NCBI GenBank assembly: GCA_963691815.1
Contig: OY829653.1
Location: 2,160,944 to 2,224,943, forward strand
Length of the DNA: 64,000 nt
Reading direction: 5' to 3'
Source: Echiichthys vipera
Taxonomy: Eukaryota; Chordata; Actinopteri; Perciformes; Trachinidae
Numbering within the stretch: the first letter of the stretch is position 1; every line of letters starts with the position of its first letter. Of this stretch, positions 47,835-61,106 are shown one piece after another. The notes beneath the pieces were generated by a model. The model did not search any database. It had not been told where the DNA came from and saw nothing but the letters and a program-made list of their open reading frames with translations. The translations under genes and the position numbers were made by a program.

Positions 47835-48472
47835 ACACTTTTTTATTTGTTAATAAATAATATTAAGTACATTTGATGAGATGAGACATTTGTATTTGTT
47901 TAATTTGTTGCCTTTTTTAAAATAAGGCTAAATGTTTATGTGAAGCCTGATGCCTTCACTCACACGGACAGGTTCACGCTTCATTCAGTCAACAGTAGGA
48001 TCAGATCGGGCATCGGACGTTACGCTCAGCCCAGGGATCGGGAAAACTGCATCCGTGCATCTCTAATTTCCATCTGTAGTCCATTAGAGAAGGTTAAAGT
48101 TACAATAAGAATGACAAAAGATAAACAATAATAAAATTTGCTATTAAAAAAACATGACAGTTCATTGGTACGTGTTAAAACTGAGACGCAATACGACGTA
48201 CAGTTGGAGGTGGCTGCACGCATGGTTAGCGTTAAGCCACACCTTCACGTGCCGCTCAAAGGTGGCGTGAGCGGGACGTTCCTGTATAGTTTCGGGGTCG
48301 TGTGTGCCGTAATGCACTTTGCTGTATCGGTCTGGCTCCGCTTTAAAGAGCCCAACAACAAGCGTTTCAATTGCCAACACGGACACTGATGAATTGGTGG
48401 CAGTTGCTGAAGGCATATTAGGGCAAAGGGTGACCTGGGAGGGGTTTGTGGGTAAAGGGGGGGTGATGAGTG

Positions 48473-48507
<35 letters not shown>

Positions 48508-50944
48508 GGGGGGGTCGACAAGAAGCAGCAACAGTGGACGAGGGGGGGGCTGGGGGTGTCCAGTAAGAAGGGTAATTTGGGGCGTCCAGTCTGAAGGCGT
48601 CCCTCCAGCAGTTGTCACTTCTGCAGTAGACGGCGGCACATGTGCTGCTCTGACTCGGACCCTGTTTCTCTCCAGGACTCTGATCCGTGTGTCTGTCGTC
48701 TCTCACTTGGACTATCTTTTTTTTTTTAAATTAACCGGCCTCAACCCAGAAATCCAGACGTTTTTATTAACTCCGTTTGTGTGTCCGAGCACTTCCAATC
48801 CGCCTTTTGGCATCTGTAATCTTTGACGGTAAGAGACATGGCAGCTCTTACGCATATGTGTGTGTCTGTGTGTGTGCGTGTGTGTGTGTCCTCCTCTGTA
48901 ACCCATAATTACTTAAAGAGAAAACGTCAATCTTGATGGCTTAAGTGTTACCAGTACTTCTCCGGCTAAAACTAACATATTTTTTCAGCTTTCACATGCT
49001 TTGATTTAAGTCGAACATTTTAAGAGACGCTCTCCGACGTTGTTTTGAGCGTCCTGGGCTCTCTAATCAGCCCGGGAAGCCGTCGGGTGGTGGGGTGCAC
49101 TGCTGGCGCCTCTGAGGACTTTACAAGGCAGATAGCAGGGGAGTGCGAGGTGACTTGCTGTGTGGACTGTTCTCCGTCATCAGCCGCCGCGCTGACACCT
49201 TTTCCCCCGGCCCCAAAATCTGCTGGAGAGCCATGTTGGGGGCGTGGGCGGTGGAGGGTGGACGGGCGGGGGGGTCTGTTGGCAAGATTTATGGTCGATG
49301 ACTTGTGTTGTCGTGCAGCTCATAACGTCACACCTGTTCTTTTTCTTTCGGGAACTGAAGGCTTACACGGCCGCTGCTGGGGTCGAGTCAGATCCTCCTC
49401 GCGCCCTTGACACCTGCTCGAATCACGCCGTGCACTCTTAAAGCGCGCGCTCGTGTCATGCTTTGAAGATGTGTAGCTGGAGTTTGTTTTTTTACCTTGT
49501 TTGGTCGACTCACGTCTTAGTTTTTCAAAGACAAGTCAGTCAAACAGAAGGTAAACAGCAAGAAGTTGTTTATCCGTGCTCAGTAGCCTCGGGGAACTCT
49601 TTGGGAGCTCAGGAGATCGCTGCCTTATCTTTACTTCTCTTATAAGAACAGGCTGCATGCATCCGCTGTATATTACAAGCCTCCAAAGTGTAGAAGAATA
49701 CACTGAAAAACTGCAGATGTGTGATATATGTAAGAGCCTTTAATTTGGACGTGATGACACATCCTCCGAGGTTATTGCTTTGCCTCGTTTTCCGCCACAT
49801 TTCATATTTAATGACACATCTCAATCCTCACTGTCAGTACTCTGGCAACGCATCATGTCAATAAAGCCAATTGAATTTAGAAATCTCACTGAACGGGTTT
49901 GTGGTTAGCGGCTTTGAGTACGCAGGTCTGGTGGTGCCTAAAACAACAGGCGTCCTCCTCCCGCTCACCTGTGTGCATGAGGATAAACCTGATGGTGCTC
50001 GTGATAAACGGTTATGTTTAAGTGTCAGTCGGCCGCCTTGATCTCGCCCGACTGGCTCCCGTGCGAGGCCTCATCGATGAGAACGTGTTCGACTGGTGAC
50101 GGCAAAAGCTTCCGACTCCGGCGCGCACGCCCCTCCTGTCCTCCAGTGTCACATTGATGTCATCAGTGTTTTGTCTAGAGGGCATTTTTCCCCTGTCACA
50201 GACCTTTTGTTGTCACAGAAGATTTAAGACGATGGGAAAAGCTGCGAGGGAGGAAACCTGTAAACAGTCTTAGAGAACTAACATACCACAACACGGTACT
50301 GTGCGTCCTTAACAGATAGTAAAGGGCTATAAATAATCTGATATGTGGAGCAAATAAGGGCCTAAGTAATCAGTATTTCCTCATGATTATTACACGGCTC
50401 TCATCTGTTACAGCATCCTGCGGTCTGTGATCTCCTACGGCCGAGCGCTGCAGTGAATAACAAATGATCACAGACTTAAATAAATACATTAATCTCTAAA
50501 TCAGTATTTGCTTATTTAGCAGGTAGCCATGTAAGAGGTCGGGTTCAAATTTTGACGAGGTAGAGGTCGTTAACACGATGTGAACCCCAAAAATGTGACG
50601 CAGTTTGGTCTTGAATAGCTCAGACCGCGGGAGCCTCCAGTGCGCCTGCTCTACGGACCGTGCGTCGCGGAAGTAGCGCCGATCATCCTGGTGCTTTAAG
50701 GCGCAGAAGTCGAACTGTTTTAGCTTCACGATCCATCAATGGAACGGGAACAGGACTCCGACTCCGGCTCCGACGCTGTACCCAGCTCTCGTAACACATC
50801 CTCCATCTTGAATCACGCCCTCTACGTTATCCCTGACATGCTAAATTCCTGAAATCACGTCTCTGTCACTTTTATGAATCAGAAGAAAGTGTCAGAAAAC
50901 ACTCTGACTGACTCGGTCACGCAGAGGAAGAGCTGACACTTATC
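47835..50944. other. mostly unique non-coding DNA
   Basis: A (GT)n-poly-G run lies at 48475-48514 and a short GT run at 48855-48890. No exon, RNA gene or repeat family recognised in the rest. Confidence 0.35.
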
Positions 50945-51150
50945 AGTTAATCGACTAGTTTAAGACTGCAGCTAAGTTTATTGTTTTAATTCATTTAATG
51001 GTGGATTTTGTTTATTAAAAAAGAGCCCGGGGAGCATCTTCAAATGTCGAGTTTTATCCAACGAAAAACCTAAAACCAAAATATAATCAATTTCCAATCG
51101 TATCAAACTAAGAAAAGCAGAAAATCGTCATATTTGAGAAGTTGCACCCA
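50945..51150. mobile_element. decayed ATTAATCGATT-type repeat
   Basis: CAGTTAATCGACTAGTTTAAG at the left and AGAAAATCGTCATATTTGAGAAG at the right resemble the family; the middle is too diverged to align by eye. Confidence 0.35.
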
Positions 51151-51164
51151 GGCTGGGATCTGAT

Positions 51165-51500
51165 TGACTGATTGAAATTCTTTATTGTCATAAAGAATAA
51201 AGGGTAGGAATACAAAAGTGCATCAGGACAAAAGGAAAACACAACAAAGCCCAAGGGCTTATTTCCATTGAGTCCCTTCGCAGTGTGTGCATTTGTAAGT
51301 GTGTGTGTGAGAGTGATGTGTGAGAGTGTGCGTGTGTGTCAAATGCAATGTATATGATAGTGTATCGATGCTTAAAAGTTGTCATCAACAGTTTGAATGT
51401 TAACAGAGTCCTTTTCTGTTCTTTAAGTGTCCAGACTGACACGATGCTTAACAGTGACTTAAAGCGTCATCAACAGCTTAAATGTTTACAGAGTCCTGTG
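51165..51500 (-). mobile_element. possible LINE tail fragment
   Basis: GATTGACTGATTGAAATTCTTTATTGTC resembles the reversed 3' tails of fish LINEs. CACACACTCACA-like simple sequence follows, and the segment ACAGAGTCCTTTTCTG/ACAGAGTCCTGTGTG is partly duplicated near 51405 and 51487. Confidence 0.3.
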
Positions 51501-51954
51501 TGTCACCTGCACTAGATTTGGTTGGTTGATAGAAACGGTGGATGGACTCTGGGAACACATGAAGAGCACTCTTTACACAACATTTCATCTCTGGACGAGC
51601 AGCTGTTGCTGGGATTGAACCTGTGACCTTTTACTTTTTACAGGACAGTCTGTCAAAGGAGATATGTGTCATTCCTGCTGTGTGTTCGACTCCACAGTTA
51701 TGAGCTCGACAGAAAATATTAACAGTTTTTATTTATCGAGAGAAAATGAAAAACAGGATTTTCTGCTTCTCTGTTTTTATATAATTGTAATTTCACTTGT
51801 TTCGTTTTTTGGGCTGTTGTTCGGATAAAACCAGACTTTCCAAAGTTTTTAAATGTCATCTTGGACTCATTCCTTCCCCCTGTCTTTTCAGATTTCTTTT
51901 ACATATTGTACTGAAACGTGTGGGAACCAAAGTCTGCAAACATCACTGTCAAAC

Positions 51955-52235
51955 AGGGTCTGCAGCTAATGATTATTTCCATTAGTCAATGAATCCTTTG
52001 CTCTATGAAATGTCAGAAAACAGCTTCTCAAAGTCAAAAGTGACGTCTTAAAATGTCTAAAATGTCCAAAATCCAAATATATTTAGTTAAATGTGTCATT
52101 AAAAACCAAGAAATCCACATCTGAGAGGCTGAAATCAGCATTTTCTACCATTTTTGCATGAAAAAAGTGACTTTAATGATGAATCCATTAGCTAATATCT
52201 TTCTATCTATCGACTAATCAGCTCTGAAGTCAGTG
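51955..52235. mobile_element. ATTAATCGATT-type MITE, decayed
   Basis: GGTCTGCAGCTAATGATTATT at the left, AAATGTCAGAAAACAGCTTC, and ATCGACTAATCAGCTCTG at the right as the inverted end. The inverted AGCT...CTAAT/ATTAG ends fit a palindromic MITE. Confidence 0.5.
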
Positions 52236-52799
52236 ACAGTGACATTTATGCTCTGAATTGTTCATAAAAAACGAGTTGCCGGTGCTTCCAGCCGGTTCAC
52301 TTTCCTGAACACTCGCCAGGTAAACCTGCAACAGTAACTAGTAAACAGAAATCCTCTCTTAACTGTGAGATTCCTCGCTCCCATTGTCTCCCTGCATCGT
52401 CCAATCACCTGGCACCTCTCAGGGATGGGTGTGCCCCCTGAGTGTGTTCGGAGCGTTACCTCTGGCTGTGATGCGACCTGACAGGTCAAACCGCATAGTC
52501 CGCGCCGGTGATGCCGTCAACGACAGAGGGCATGTCTCAGAGTCAACAACAAACCACATTAAAAGCATTGTGTGGCCTGCCAACGAGTTCTCTCTGCTCC
52601 ACATGCGTCCTGAGCTGCTGGACAAAAGGCATCTTTGTGTGTGTGTGTGTCATGTGTGTGTGTGCATGGGTGTTTTATGGGTAATGTGAGGGTATTTTTT
52701 ATGTTTTTTGCTGTGTTCATGCCAGAGGCTATGTGCACAAACAGTGGATCACTGACAGCCAGGGCACCCCGTGTTAAATGTGTGGGTGTGTGTTTTCTC

Positions 52800-52859
<60 letters not shown>

Positions 52860-53639
52860 AGGGTAGACTGCAGTATTGACAGCGGCCCGGCAGCGTGGGT
52901 GTGATTCACGAGCCGAGAGGCACAGATCTCTCCTCCGCCCCTCCTATCCCCCCGTCCCATCCCCCCTAACCACCACCAACGCCACCTCAGAAGTGCTGCC
53001 CTTGCACTGCATCAGCCCTTCCCTCCCCCCCCCCCCCCCCCCCCCACCTCTCCAAAGACTCACCCATGATTGGTTAAGAGGGGTGGGGGTGGGGGGGGGG
53101 ATCATATTCCACTGCCAGGGTTGGCAGCGTAGACGCACAGGCACGATCACAGTCACAAGCCAGGCTTCAGATATGAGGCCAGCAGCTCCATCCTCCAGCT
53201 CCTTCCCCTCCTCCACTGTTTGTCACAATGCACCCCCCCCCCCCCCCACACCCCCACCCTTCGCTCCACCTGCTGATGCTTCTGCCGCAAAATCTACCGT
53301 GGGGTTTTTGTTGATGTAGTGAAGATGCACGCAGGGTGGCTGAAGCCTGAGTGTGTCCAATGGTTGCCCGGGAACATGCAGCAACAGGCTGTAAATATCC
53401 CACAGCTGGTGCTGGCAGAACACCCTCAAGGTTGGGCCGCAAACCGAGCTGCGCTGGGTCAGATGAGGGAATTCAGCGGCCCAGTTAGATGCCAAACCCC
53501 CACCACCTAACCCCCCCCCCCCCAACCTGGAGGTAGTTCTGTCTGTGCCCCAATGAGGAAAGAGCCCATTAGACTTACCCTCTTCCCCCCCCTCCGCTCT
53601 GGTTCATGCTAACAGCGTTAAAGGGGTGTAGCAGTGTTT
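52236..53639. other. non-coding with simple repeats
   Basis: (GT)n at 52802-52858, C run at 53026-53045, G run near 53090-53100 and C run near 53231-53246. No exon recognised; long frames here are proline/glycine-rich artefacts. Confidence 0.4.
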
Positions 53640-53750
53640 TCATAAATAAAAATAGATGCAAAACACCACAAACAGATGCTGAAACGACTAAAAATAGATG
53701 CCAAACAATCAAAAAACAAACTTTACATGACCGCAGGGAGGTGCAAAATA
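53640..53750. repeat. degenerate 42-bp minisatellite, array 3
   Basis: Two to three decayed units related to arrays 1 and 2 (AAAATAGATGCAAAACACCAC). One exact CTAAAAATAG remains at 53688-53697. Confidence 0.7.
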
Positions 53751-54716
53751 ACTGAAAGTGGAGTTTGGGGGTCTAGCTCAGGGGGGGGGGGCCTTGAGAG
53801 GGTTTGAAATATTCAGGGTCTTGAATTTAAGAATTTCACGGGTTTAGCATATTGTTCCGCTCGGGGTTCTTCCATCTTTGCACCTCGTCTTGTGTTTGCT
53901 GAGCGAGCCGCAATCTCAGACACCTGCGGACTCGATGTTTTTGGGACGTATTCGCGGTCGTACGACACGTCTGACGACATCGTCCGTCATCCCATGTTTC
54001 ACTCGTCGCGTCAGACCTGATCGAGTGAACGCTGAGTGATGATAAATGAATATCGGTGAAACATCGATCGCCCGGACTTCAAACCGAGGCGTAGATCAGT
54101 CATTTTGATAGCTCCGCTGCAGAGGTCACGACTCCAGCGGCTGCACGCGGGCAGCTCGCTCTCTTCTAACCTGAAGTGCTCTGCGGAGCTCCTGCTAACT
54201 GACTGATCATGACACACGGCCTCGCGCCTCGGAGTACCATGCATATTTTTAGGAACAACTCTTCTTCTCTGAGCTGCACAGTCTTTTTCTACGCACCTTA
54301 ACTAATCTTAAAACAGCCTGAGCCATTTGGTGTGATGTGTTTTTGATACAGGGTCAGATTTCAGGCTTTTTTAAAGTCGACAGTTAGACAGAATGTGCGA
54401 GCATGTCTTGGCTGTAGCCTCACTTCTTTGGTAGTCTAAGCACGAGCCAAAGGCCTGTACTTGCTGCCAAATGTGCCGACTGCCACCCCGACGTCAGTAA
54501 AAACAACGGGCAGTGATTCAAAGGGCAACTTTTTGGAGGATGCATTTTTTTCATTATAATGCTGCTGAGTGGTAAATGTGTGCTTTGTCTCAGGGTTTAG
54601 TATCAACTGCTGGAATCTGACATTTCAACATCAGCAACACTTAACAGATGCAAATAAACAGTTGAATCACGAGCGGATGATTTAGAAAGTGTTGCTGGTC
54701 CTCGTGTAGTCGCCTT
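53751..54716. other. unique non-coding DNA
   Basis: Nothing recognised apart from a short G run near 53781. Confidence 0.35.
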
Positions 54717-55026
54717 AGGGGTGGCAGCTCGGTCCATAGGTGACTTGGCTGGGAACCGTAGGGTCGCTGGTTCAAGTCCCTGTGTGGAGTGTGGACTGGT
54801 GGCTGGAGAGGTGCCAGTTCATCTCCTGGGCACTGCCGAGGTGCTGTTGGGAGCAAGGCACCGAACCCCCAACTGCTCGGGGCGCTGGTCACTGGCAGCC
54901 CCCTCGCTCTGACATCTCTCCATTAATTGCATGTATATAGGACCTGTTAGTGTGTGTGTGTGTGTAACATGATTTAAAAAATTAAATTTCCCCGTTGAGG
55001 GATAAATAAAGTTCTTCTTCTTCTTT
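54717..55026 (+). mobile_element. tRNA-derived SINE (FR2-like)
   Basis: Head TGGCAGCTCGGTCCATAGG (box A region) and GGTTCAAGTCC (box B, 54769-54779). The body includes GGTGCCAGTTCATCTCCTGG and CCCCAACTGCTCGGGGCGC. The 3' end is AATTTCCCCGTTGAGGGATAAATAAAGTTC, ending in a TTC run. It is a retroposon, not a functional tRNA. Confidence 0.88.
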
Positions 55027-56269
55027 GAGTGACCAAAATCCTCTATCCCCATATTATATCCTTCATATCTCCATAACGATATATGATATATGATATAGCA
55101 TGACACGGCATGTTTTCTGGTAATTGAATCACTTAATAGTCTGTGAGAGATAACCACGCGGCATGAAGGGCTAGTATACAAAAAAATTATCAAAACACCC
55201 AAAAAAATACATAATTCCAGCTACACACTGATTTTTAAAGAGTAATTAGAACGTAGTAACGTCTCTTAATGTGCTTGTTATCAGGTTAGACGTTATAATT
55301 GTGTTTGATACGTAATGTTGTGTTTTGTCTTGACCCCTATATTGCAAATGAGGTTGTTCCTCAATATATTGAATAAATATATATGAATAAATAAATGATA
55401 GGAATCTAATAAAAGATGATTGATCTTCATATTGAATTAAGTTAAATCTGACCATCCCTGGTTAGTGGTTAATGGTGCTCGTCCATTAAACCCTACAGCA
55501 CCACATCAGTCCGTGTTGCAGTAATCACAGTCTGTGCGGCGGGGGCCTGCAGTGGTCAGCCTCGGCAGATGTCGGTGCCGAGTGGGAAAAGTGGTGATGG
55601 ATTTCTCAGCAGTCCCCCCCCCCACAACTACCAGAACCCCCCCCCCCACACACACACACACACACACACACACCGCTGACTGTTATCTCTCTGCTCCAGG
55701 CTGCTCTGCTGACACTTAACAAGCCGCGGCAGTAATGGCTGGACATGCAAGAAGATACACATGCAAGCACACATACGGATAACACTCACTCAGGCCGGAC
55801 CAATATATCCGTGCCTCAGTGTTGCATTAGTGACTTATCAGCGACTCATCATGTGGTAACACCGATAACACTCCAACAAAACCACTGGAAATGATTCTTT
55901 TGGCATCTGTGTGCCCCCGACCAGAGGTGAGCGTGAGCGTTGAGGGGGTAATCTGGAGGTGCAAAGTAAAATGGCCGATGCCTATATTTCATATTTTTAT
56001 TAAAAGAATAGTTCTTCATCTAAAGAAGCCTCTGAGGCAGATTTGAACACCCCCCCCCCCCCCCCCGACAAACCCTCAGTGTACCACGGATCCTCCCCTG
56101 AGCTCGTATCGCCCTCCCTCCCCTCCGAAAGACACTCCCCCTCTGGCGTGTGTCTCTACGTTAGTTTATGATGCTAAAAACACACGGCTAACGTATGCTA
56201 ACGTGTGTTGACATAGCCGTTTATCAGAGCGGGGACGTTCACAGTCAGAAGCCAGTACTAGCACAGACT
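55027..56269. other. non-coding, AT-rich then simple repeats
   Basis: C/CA run at 55639-55673 and C run at 56050-56066; no exon recognised. Confidence 0.35.
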
Positions 56270-56484
56270 GGGGCGACTGTGGCTCGTCTTCCATTCGAGA
56301 GACTGGTGGTTCGATCCCCACCTTCCCCGGTCCACATGTTGAGTGTCCTTGGGCAAGACACTGAACCCCAAGACCACTAGATGTCCACTGCCATCAGTGT
56401 GAATGTCTGTGTGAATGGGTGAATGTGACAAACGCTGGGAAAGCGCCTTGAGTAAGGCTACAGAAGTAAAAGTCCATTTACTAT
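56270..56484 (+). mobile_element. tRNA-derived SINE (AFC-like), box A deleted
   Basis: GGCGACTGTGGCTCGTCTTCC, box B GGTTCGATCC at 56308-56317, body GTCCTTGGGCAAGACACTGAA, 3' end AAAGCGCCTTGAG ... AAAAGTCCATTTACTA. About 15 bp of the box A region are missing compared with 59894-60107. Confidence 0.85.
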
Positions 56485-57094
56485 TGGAGGCGGTTTATGC
56501 ATCATCTACCACAATGGCGCCCATTGGCTCGTAGCCGCGTCAATTTCTAGGCCGCCCTACGGCTGATAGGCTGAATGTTCGTATTGTGTAGATCGGACTA
56601 CAGGACCATAATCGCCGTATAAACGATGTTAATAATAGTTACCGATATTCCAAATGGTCTAGCAAAGCTTTAAATGAGCAGACGACGTTGTCTCGTAGCA
56701 TGGAAGACGCAAAAACATGTGATTAGCATCCATGAATATGTTTCGAAATCACAGAAGAAGAAACAAGACGGTCTGTTTAACTGCAGAACCTGAATCATCA
56801 CGTTTTAATGTCGTCTTCAGTGTCGGACTAATTCAGTGACAGTTCATCCGTACATCCATGGGTGCATTGTAAACAGGAACTGCTAATCGGTTGTTGTGCT
56901 TACCTTTTAATGCTGCCAATTTGGTAAAAAAAGGGGCGGGGTGTCACAATTATAACCCCCCCCCCCCCCGCTAGAGACCAACAACAAGCAAACAAATGGC
57001 TAAACCTTGAAAATATATTTTTAATTCCAGTCTATTTCTGATTCTGTTCTGCTCTAATTATCACTTGTATGTGACCCACATATTGTACTGTATC

Positions 57095-57097
<3 letters not shown>
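56485..57097. other. unique non-coding DNA
   Basis: C run at 56957-56970; nothing else recognised. Confidence 0.35.

Positions 57098-57187
<90 letters not shown>
57098..57187. repeat. (CA)n microsatellite
   Basis: About 45 pure CA repeats. Confidence 0.98.
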
Positions 57188-57191
<4 letters not shown>

Positions 57192-59893
57192 TAGGATTAC
57201 ATCACGCCTTTCCTCGTAAAAGCCAACAGAACGCCGCGTAGACTCCAATCACTTCTAACCCAAACACAGCAGTGTCCCGCAGCATGTGAGCGGCTTGTCT
57301 TGTAAGTCACGACTCAGTCACCGCCCTGCAGCCTCTGACACACACACGGCTTTTGGCAGACACATAGGTGGCGATGTATCAGTAATATCGAGGGCAGCGT
57401 TGGCCTGCAGGACAGAGAGGCAGGTCGTCAGGGAGGAAGGTCACCAGTTCACAAACCTCGACCGGCTGGGAAAATCTGTGTGACGTGCCCTTTAGCAAGT
57501 CACTTAACCCCCGATTGCCTGAGGGGGAGCTTCTTATTCTCCAAGACTGTGGTTGGACCGGGAAGCTTCCTGCTGCAGCTGTGCATAACTGTAAAGCAGG
57601 TTGTTGCTGAAACATCCTTGTGTCAACTCTCTCTTCATGAATATGTGTCAAAACATAATGTTGCCCTTGCAGCTTGTGGCTTTTCCACCCACATCGTTGG
57701 AAAAGGAGATTGAAGCTTTGAAATGCTTAACGGCCGTAGCGACAGATGTCGGGGATAATGATGCGATGCAACACTTTCGAACCGTTCTTTTACGGACTAA
57801 TCTTTGTCGCAAGATTCCCCCGAGGCTGCGACCTGATGCGCCCTTTCTAAAGCTCAGTGGACGTGTTTGTGCATTCATAACGTTTCTGTTTATTTAAACT
57901 TTATACACACACACTTTCTGTGTTTTTGCAGTTATTACGCTGTTATCCTTCTGTAAATAACATCTTTCTCTTTGTGTTTATCCGTTTTTTAGGCTGGTAG
58001 TGCTGCGATTCAGTGGTTTTTGTAGATATAAGCAACACACCAACTCTGAAATGACAATTCAGAACACACACTTTGCAGAAATGGACCTCTGTGATGTGCA
58101 AACGCTCGGCCAGTGTGCTGAAGGTTTCCTTTTTACTGCCTCGGTACAAATGTGCATGAAAGCATCTCGCGTTAGACATGGAAGAAGCATCACAGAACGT
58201 TATGTAGAAAGAGCTGCCCAGTCAATCCACAGGGATGACAACATTTTCATCAAGTGTAATATTCTACTAGTCTGAAGTGAAGTGTTGTGGATGGAGCAGC
58301 TGTACTCAGTTCCTCAGAAGCTCTTTACTCCAGCGCGTTCTTTTATGTCCGTATTCCCAGAGTCTCACAGTTGTAAGATGCAAAAGAAGTTCTCGTCATT
58401 GGACCCTTGTGAAATAAAGTGCCTGAAACGATTTTAGGCGGTCCCCAGGGCTCTTATCTGGGTCCGCTGTAGATTCCTAATTATCAGCATTAATCTTTTC
58501 ATTGTCCAGAGGCTCTCGCCCTCTCGCCTGCTCAGTGAGGCAGCAGACACACTCCAGGCCCTCCCGCTTCCCGTGTGAGAGCAGAGATTCGGCCTGACAT
58601 CAGACATGGGAATCGAGCTCCGGCAGCATGAAGGATAAAAGGTCGAGACTTGACCACCCCGGGCAGATAAAGCAGCCTTTTCATGTGTGATCAGCCCACA
58701 GTCTAAAGACAAATCCCCTCAGCGCTCGCCTTTGAACTTCACCGCAAACGGAGCGAGTTCCTCCACGAACGCTGCGAGAGAGAGAGCGAGAACACACACC
58801 TCTTTATTATTAAGCTAAATGATGTTACACTACACCTCTGTGCTTCTGTGAAGCCCGACGTCGGCAAAGCAATGTACAACATATTGGGAACACCTACTCT
58901 TTTCAAGAAGTACGCTAATGAGGTGATCCGCACCGAATTCAATCTGCTTTACTGATCTCTCTTCTCACATCTGTGCCCGTCAAAAGGGAGGAGAAGAAGA
59001 TGAAGAGAAGCAGACGAGTAAAACATGGATTTTTAGAAAATAGTTGTGCTGAAGGGGCTGGAACCAGATATTAGAGAGATGTTGCCAATGGTTTGTACAT
59101 CCAGTCCCTGCAGCTCACTGTAGATGTTCCACGTAGAAACCCGGCTTTCCACACTCAGTGCATAATTCATGAGCAACTAAGCCAATCGCATCGTAGCGTG
59201 CAGCGCCCACAGCAGCACAAAGGGGACGTGAGTCTCAGGACAGACTGTCACATTCTTTGTTTTTAGCAGAATGGACGTAAGTACGGGGCGTTCTCCAGGT
59301 GGAGGGAATGCAAACAATGCCGGAGAGCTGGTGTGGCGTCTGCACTCACGCCTTTCCCCAGATGCTTCGGCTCAGCAGCTTTTCTCCCCCTGTCGTGTGC
59401 TGCTGCTGCTGCTGCGGCGGCTGCTGCTGCTGTGTATACACAGTCTGTATGTATATATATAGCGCCGCTATTTTTAAAGCTGAACCGCAAATAGTAGAAA
59501 CGGGGCCTAAAACGGTCCTCGCCTCTGTTGCCATTCCTGGGCTGCTGCCTCCGCCTTCTCATTCATTCATGAGTTTGCATGAATTTGCAGAAACTCTGGG
59601 CTTTTCCCCCCCGTCTGTGCTTTGCCCTTTTTGGAGTTGGAAACGTATAACGTACCCTCTGTTTCTCATCAGGCATAATAGCACATGGCCGACCACCCTT
59701 ATTTCATGCTTGGTTAGACGCACGGCTGAATTAGACATGCCTTTTTACACTCCTCATCTTTCTCTGTGTTGCGTGGAAGTAGGTCAGTGTTCAGGTTAGG
59801 TAATAAGGCATAATGTTATTACTGGACACTGAACCGCGTCGGCCACCTCCACGTTAAATGCTGAGCGTCATCGGTGGGAATGTGCCCGCTCAC
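57188..59893. other. unique non-coding DNA
   Basis: 2.7 kb with almost no recognisable repeats. A small CTG/CGG triplet run lies at 59398-59433. Short frames at 57601-57897, 58000-58275 and 59299-59799 show no domain. Regulatory elements of intron 1 could lie here. Confidence 0.35.
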
Positions 59894-60107
59894 AGGGAGC
59901 GTCTGTGGCTCAGGAGGTCGAGCGGGTCGTCCGACGATCGGAGGATTCGATCCCCGGCTCCTGCAGGCTGCATGCATATCGCTCCCCAGATGAACGGTTA
60001 GATTTAGATTCCTCAGGACGTCGCAGCCATCAGTGGATGAGTGTGCGTGTGAATGTGGCGTGCAGTGCAGAGCAGAGCGCTGTATAAATGCAAGTCCATT
60101 TACCATT
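59894..60107 (+). mobile_element. tRNA-derived SINE (AFC-like)
   Basis: Head with TGGCTCAGGAGG (box A, about 59906-59917) and GGATTCGATCC (box B, 59943-59953), 3' end CTGTATAAATGCAAGTCCATTTACC. Body diverged from 56270-56484. Confidence 0.8.
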
Positions 60108-60772
60108 CATACCTGCTCCACGCACACGTCGGGACTCTCTTCTCAAAGTCTGGGGAAACGCACGACGGGTCCAACTGCTCAATCATGTATTTATTTTATT
60201 TTACTTATTTATAAAAATTCATAATTCAAATTGTATGTTTTATGTGGTTTAATGCATCATTTCCATCCGTAAAGCGCCGACTCGCACGCCGCCCGGGCAC
60301 GATGGAAACCCGTCAAACAGCCCGTTTCCTGTCCAGGGTTTTGGAAACAGGGGATCAGTGGAAGTGCACAGACTCGTAGGCTCCTCTCTGCTCTGCCTTA
60401 GATTGGGGGAATCACATTTGGCGTGTCAGGCGGCCCCGTCCAGGGCAGCCGGTTGCCGCGGGCGACCAGCAGATCAGTGATGTGGCGGTGATGCCTCTAA
60501 TGAAGCTGACACAGCACAGCCTCCCTCCTCGCGGGCCCCTGAGGGCCGACTGCTCTGCATGTAGCACTACAAACGCTCCCCCTGCCTCTTCATGCTTCGG
60601 CCCAATGTGCTGCTGATTTGATGTTTGATGGCGCCTCGTATGCGTTGCTGCATCATTTATTCTCTTGTTGAATGAGGGGGTCCAGGCGAACGCAGTGTTT
60701 GTAGTAGCTAAAGTGGGTCATGGTGTACAAACAAAGCCTCTCAGTGATGAATGCCTCTGTGTTGTTTTGCAG
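60108..60772 (+). other. mef2d: 3' end of intron 1 with splice acceptor
   Basis: Unique DNA ending in the pyrimidine-rich TGTGTTGTTTTGCAG at 60758-60772, a good acceptor directly before the 5'UTR exon. No repeat recognised. Confidence 0.6.
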
Positions 60773-61106
60773 GAGCTGCCCAGCTGAGGTGAAGGGGAGG
60801 GCAGAGGATCCCAGTTCAGCCTGAGCGTGGATGACCTGCCCCCGGAAACAGGACCATGATCTGAAGAGGGCGCCGCACTCCAAACCCTGTTCTTCCTCTC
60901 CTCCTTCTCCCTATCTTTTTCTTTTTTTGTTGTTTTATAAATAAATCTACGGGCCGACAGCCTCCCCGCCCGGCTGCTTTCCGAAAAGAGACGACACGCC
61001 GCCGAAAGAGACGAGACGTTTAAAGGGAGGAAGGAACACAGCGACAGCCATCCCTGACCTCTGACCTCGCCGCTTCCCTCGCCCCTCCCACCGCCACACC
61101 GCAAAC
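60773..61106 (+). other. mef2d: mef2d exon 2, 5' untranslated part
   Basis: 334 nt between a plausible acceptor (AG at 60771-60772) and the MEF2D start codon. It contains two upstream ATGs: 60831 opens a 37-codon frame ending in TAA at 60942-60944, in a weak context (T at -3), and 60856 opens a two-codon frame (M-I-stop). The middle (CTTTTTTTGTTGTTTTATAA) is T-rich and could alternatively be promoter-like. If transcription starts inside this stretch, the upstream exon model would not apply to that transcript. Confidence 0.65.

Noticed and set aside
54717..54790. Possible tRNA gene (box A and box B present)
   Set aside because: The cloverleaf cannot be completed, and the sequence continues into a SINE body and tail. 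The same applies at 56270, 59894 and the (TGAA)n-tailed SINEs.
59398..59433. Pathogenic-type CTG expansion
   Set aside because: Short and interrupted by CGG; not unusual for unique intronic DNA.
59263..59562. Poly-Ala/Gln frame over CTG repeats
   Set aside because: Comes from a small triplet run; no start context, no domain, no exon signals.
60831..60944. Start of the mef2d protein at the upstream ATG
   Set aside because: This frame ends at 60942-60944, has a weak start context, and the MADS-box start MGRKKIQ is at 61107.
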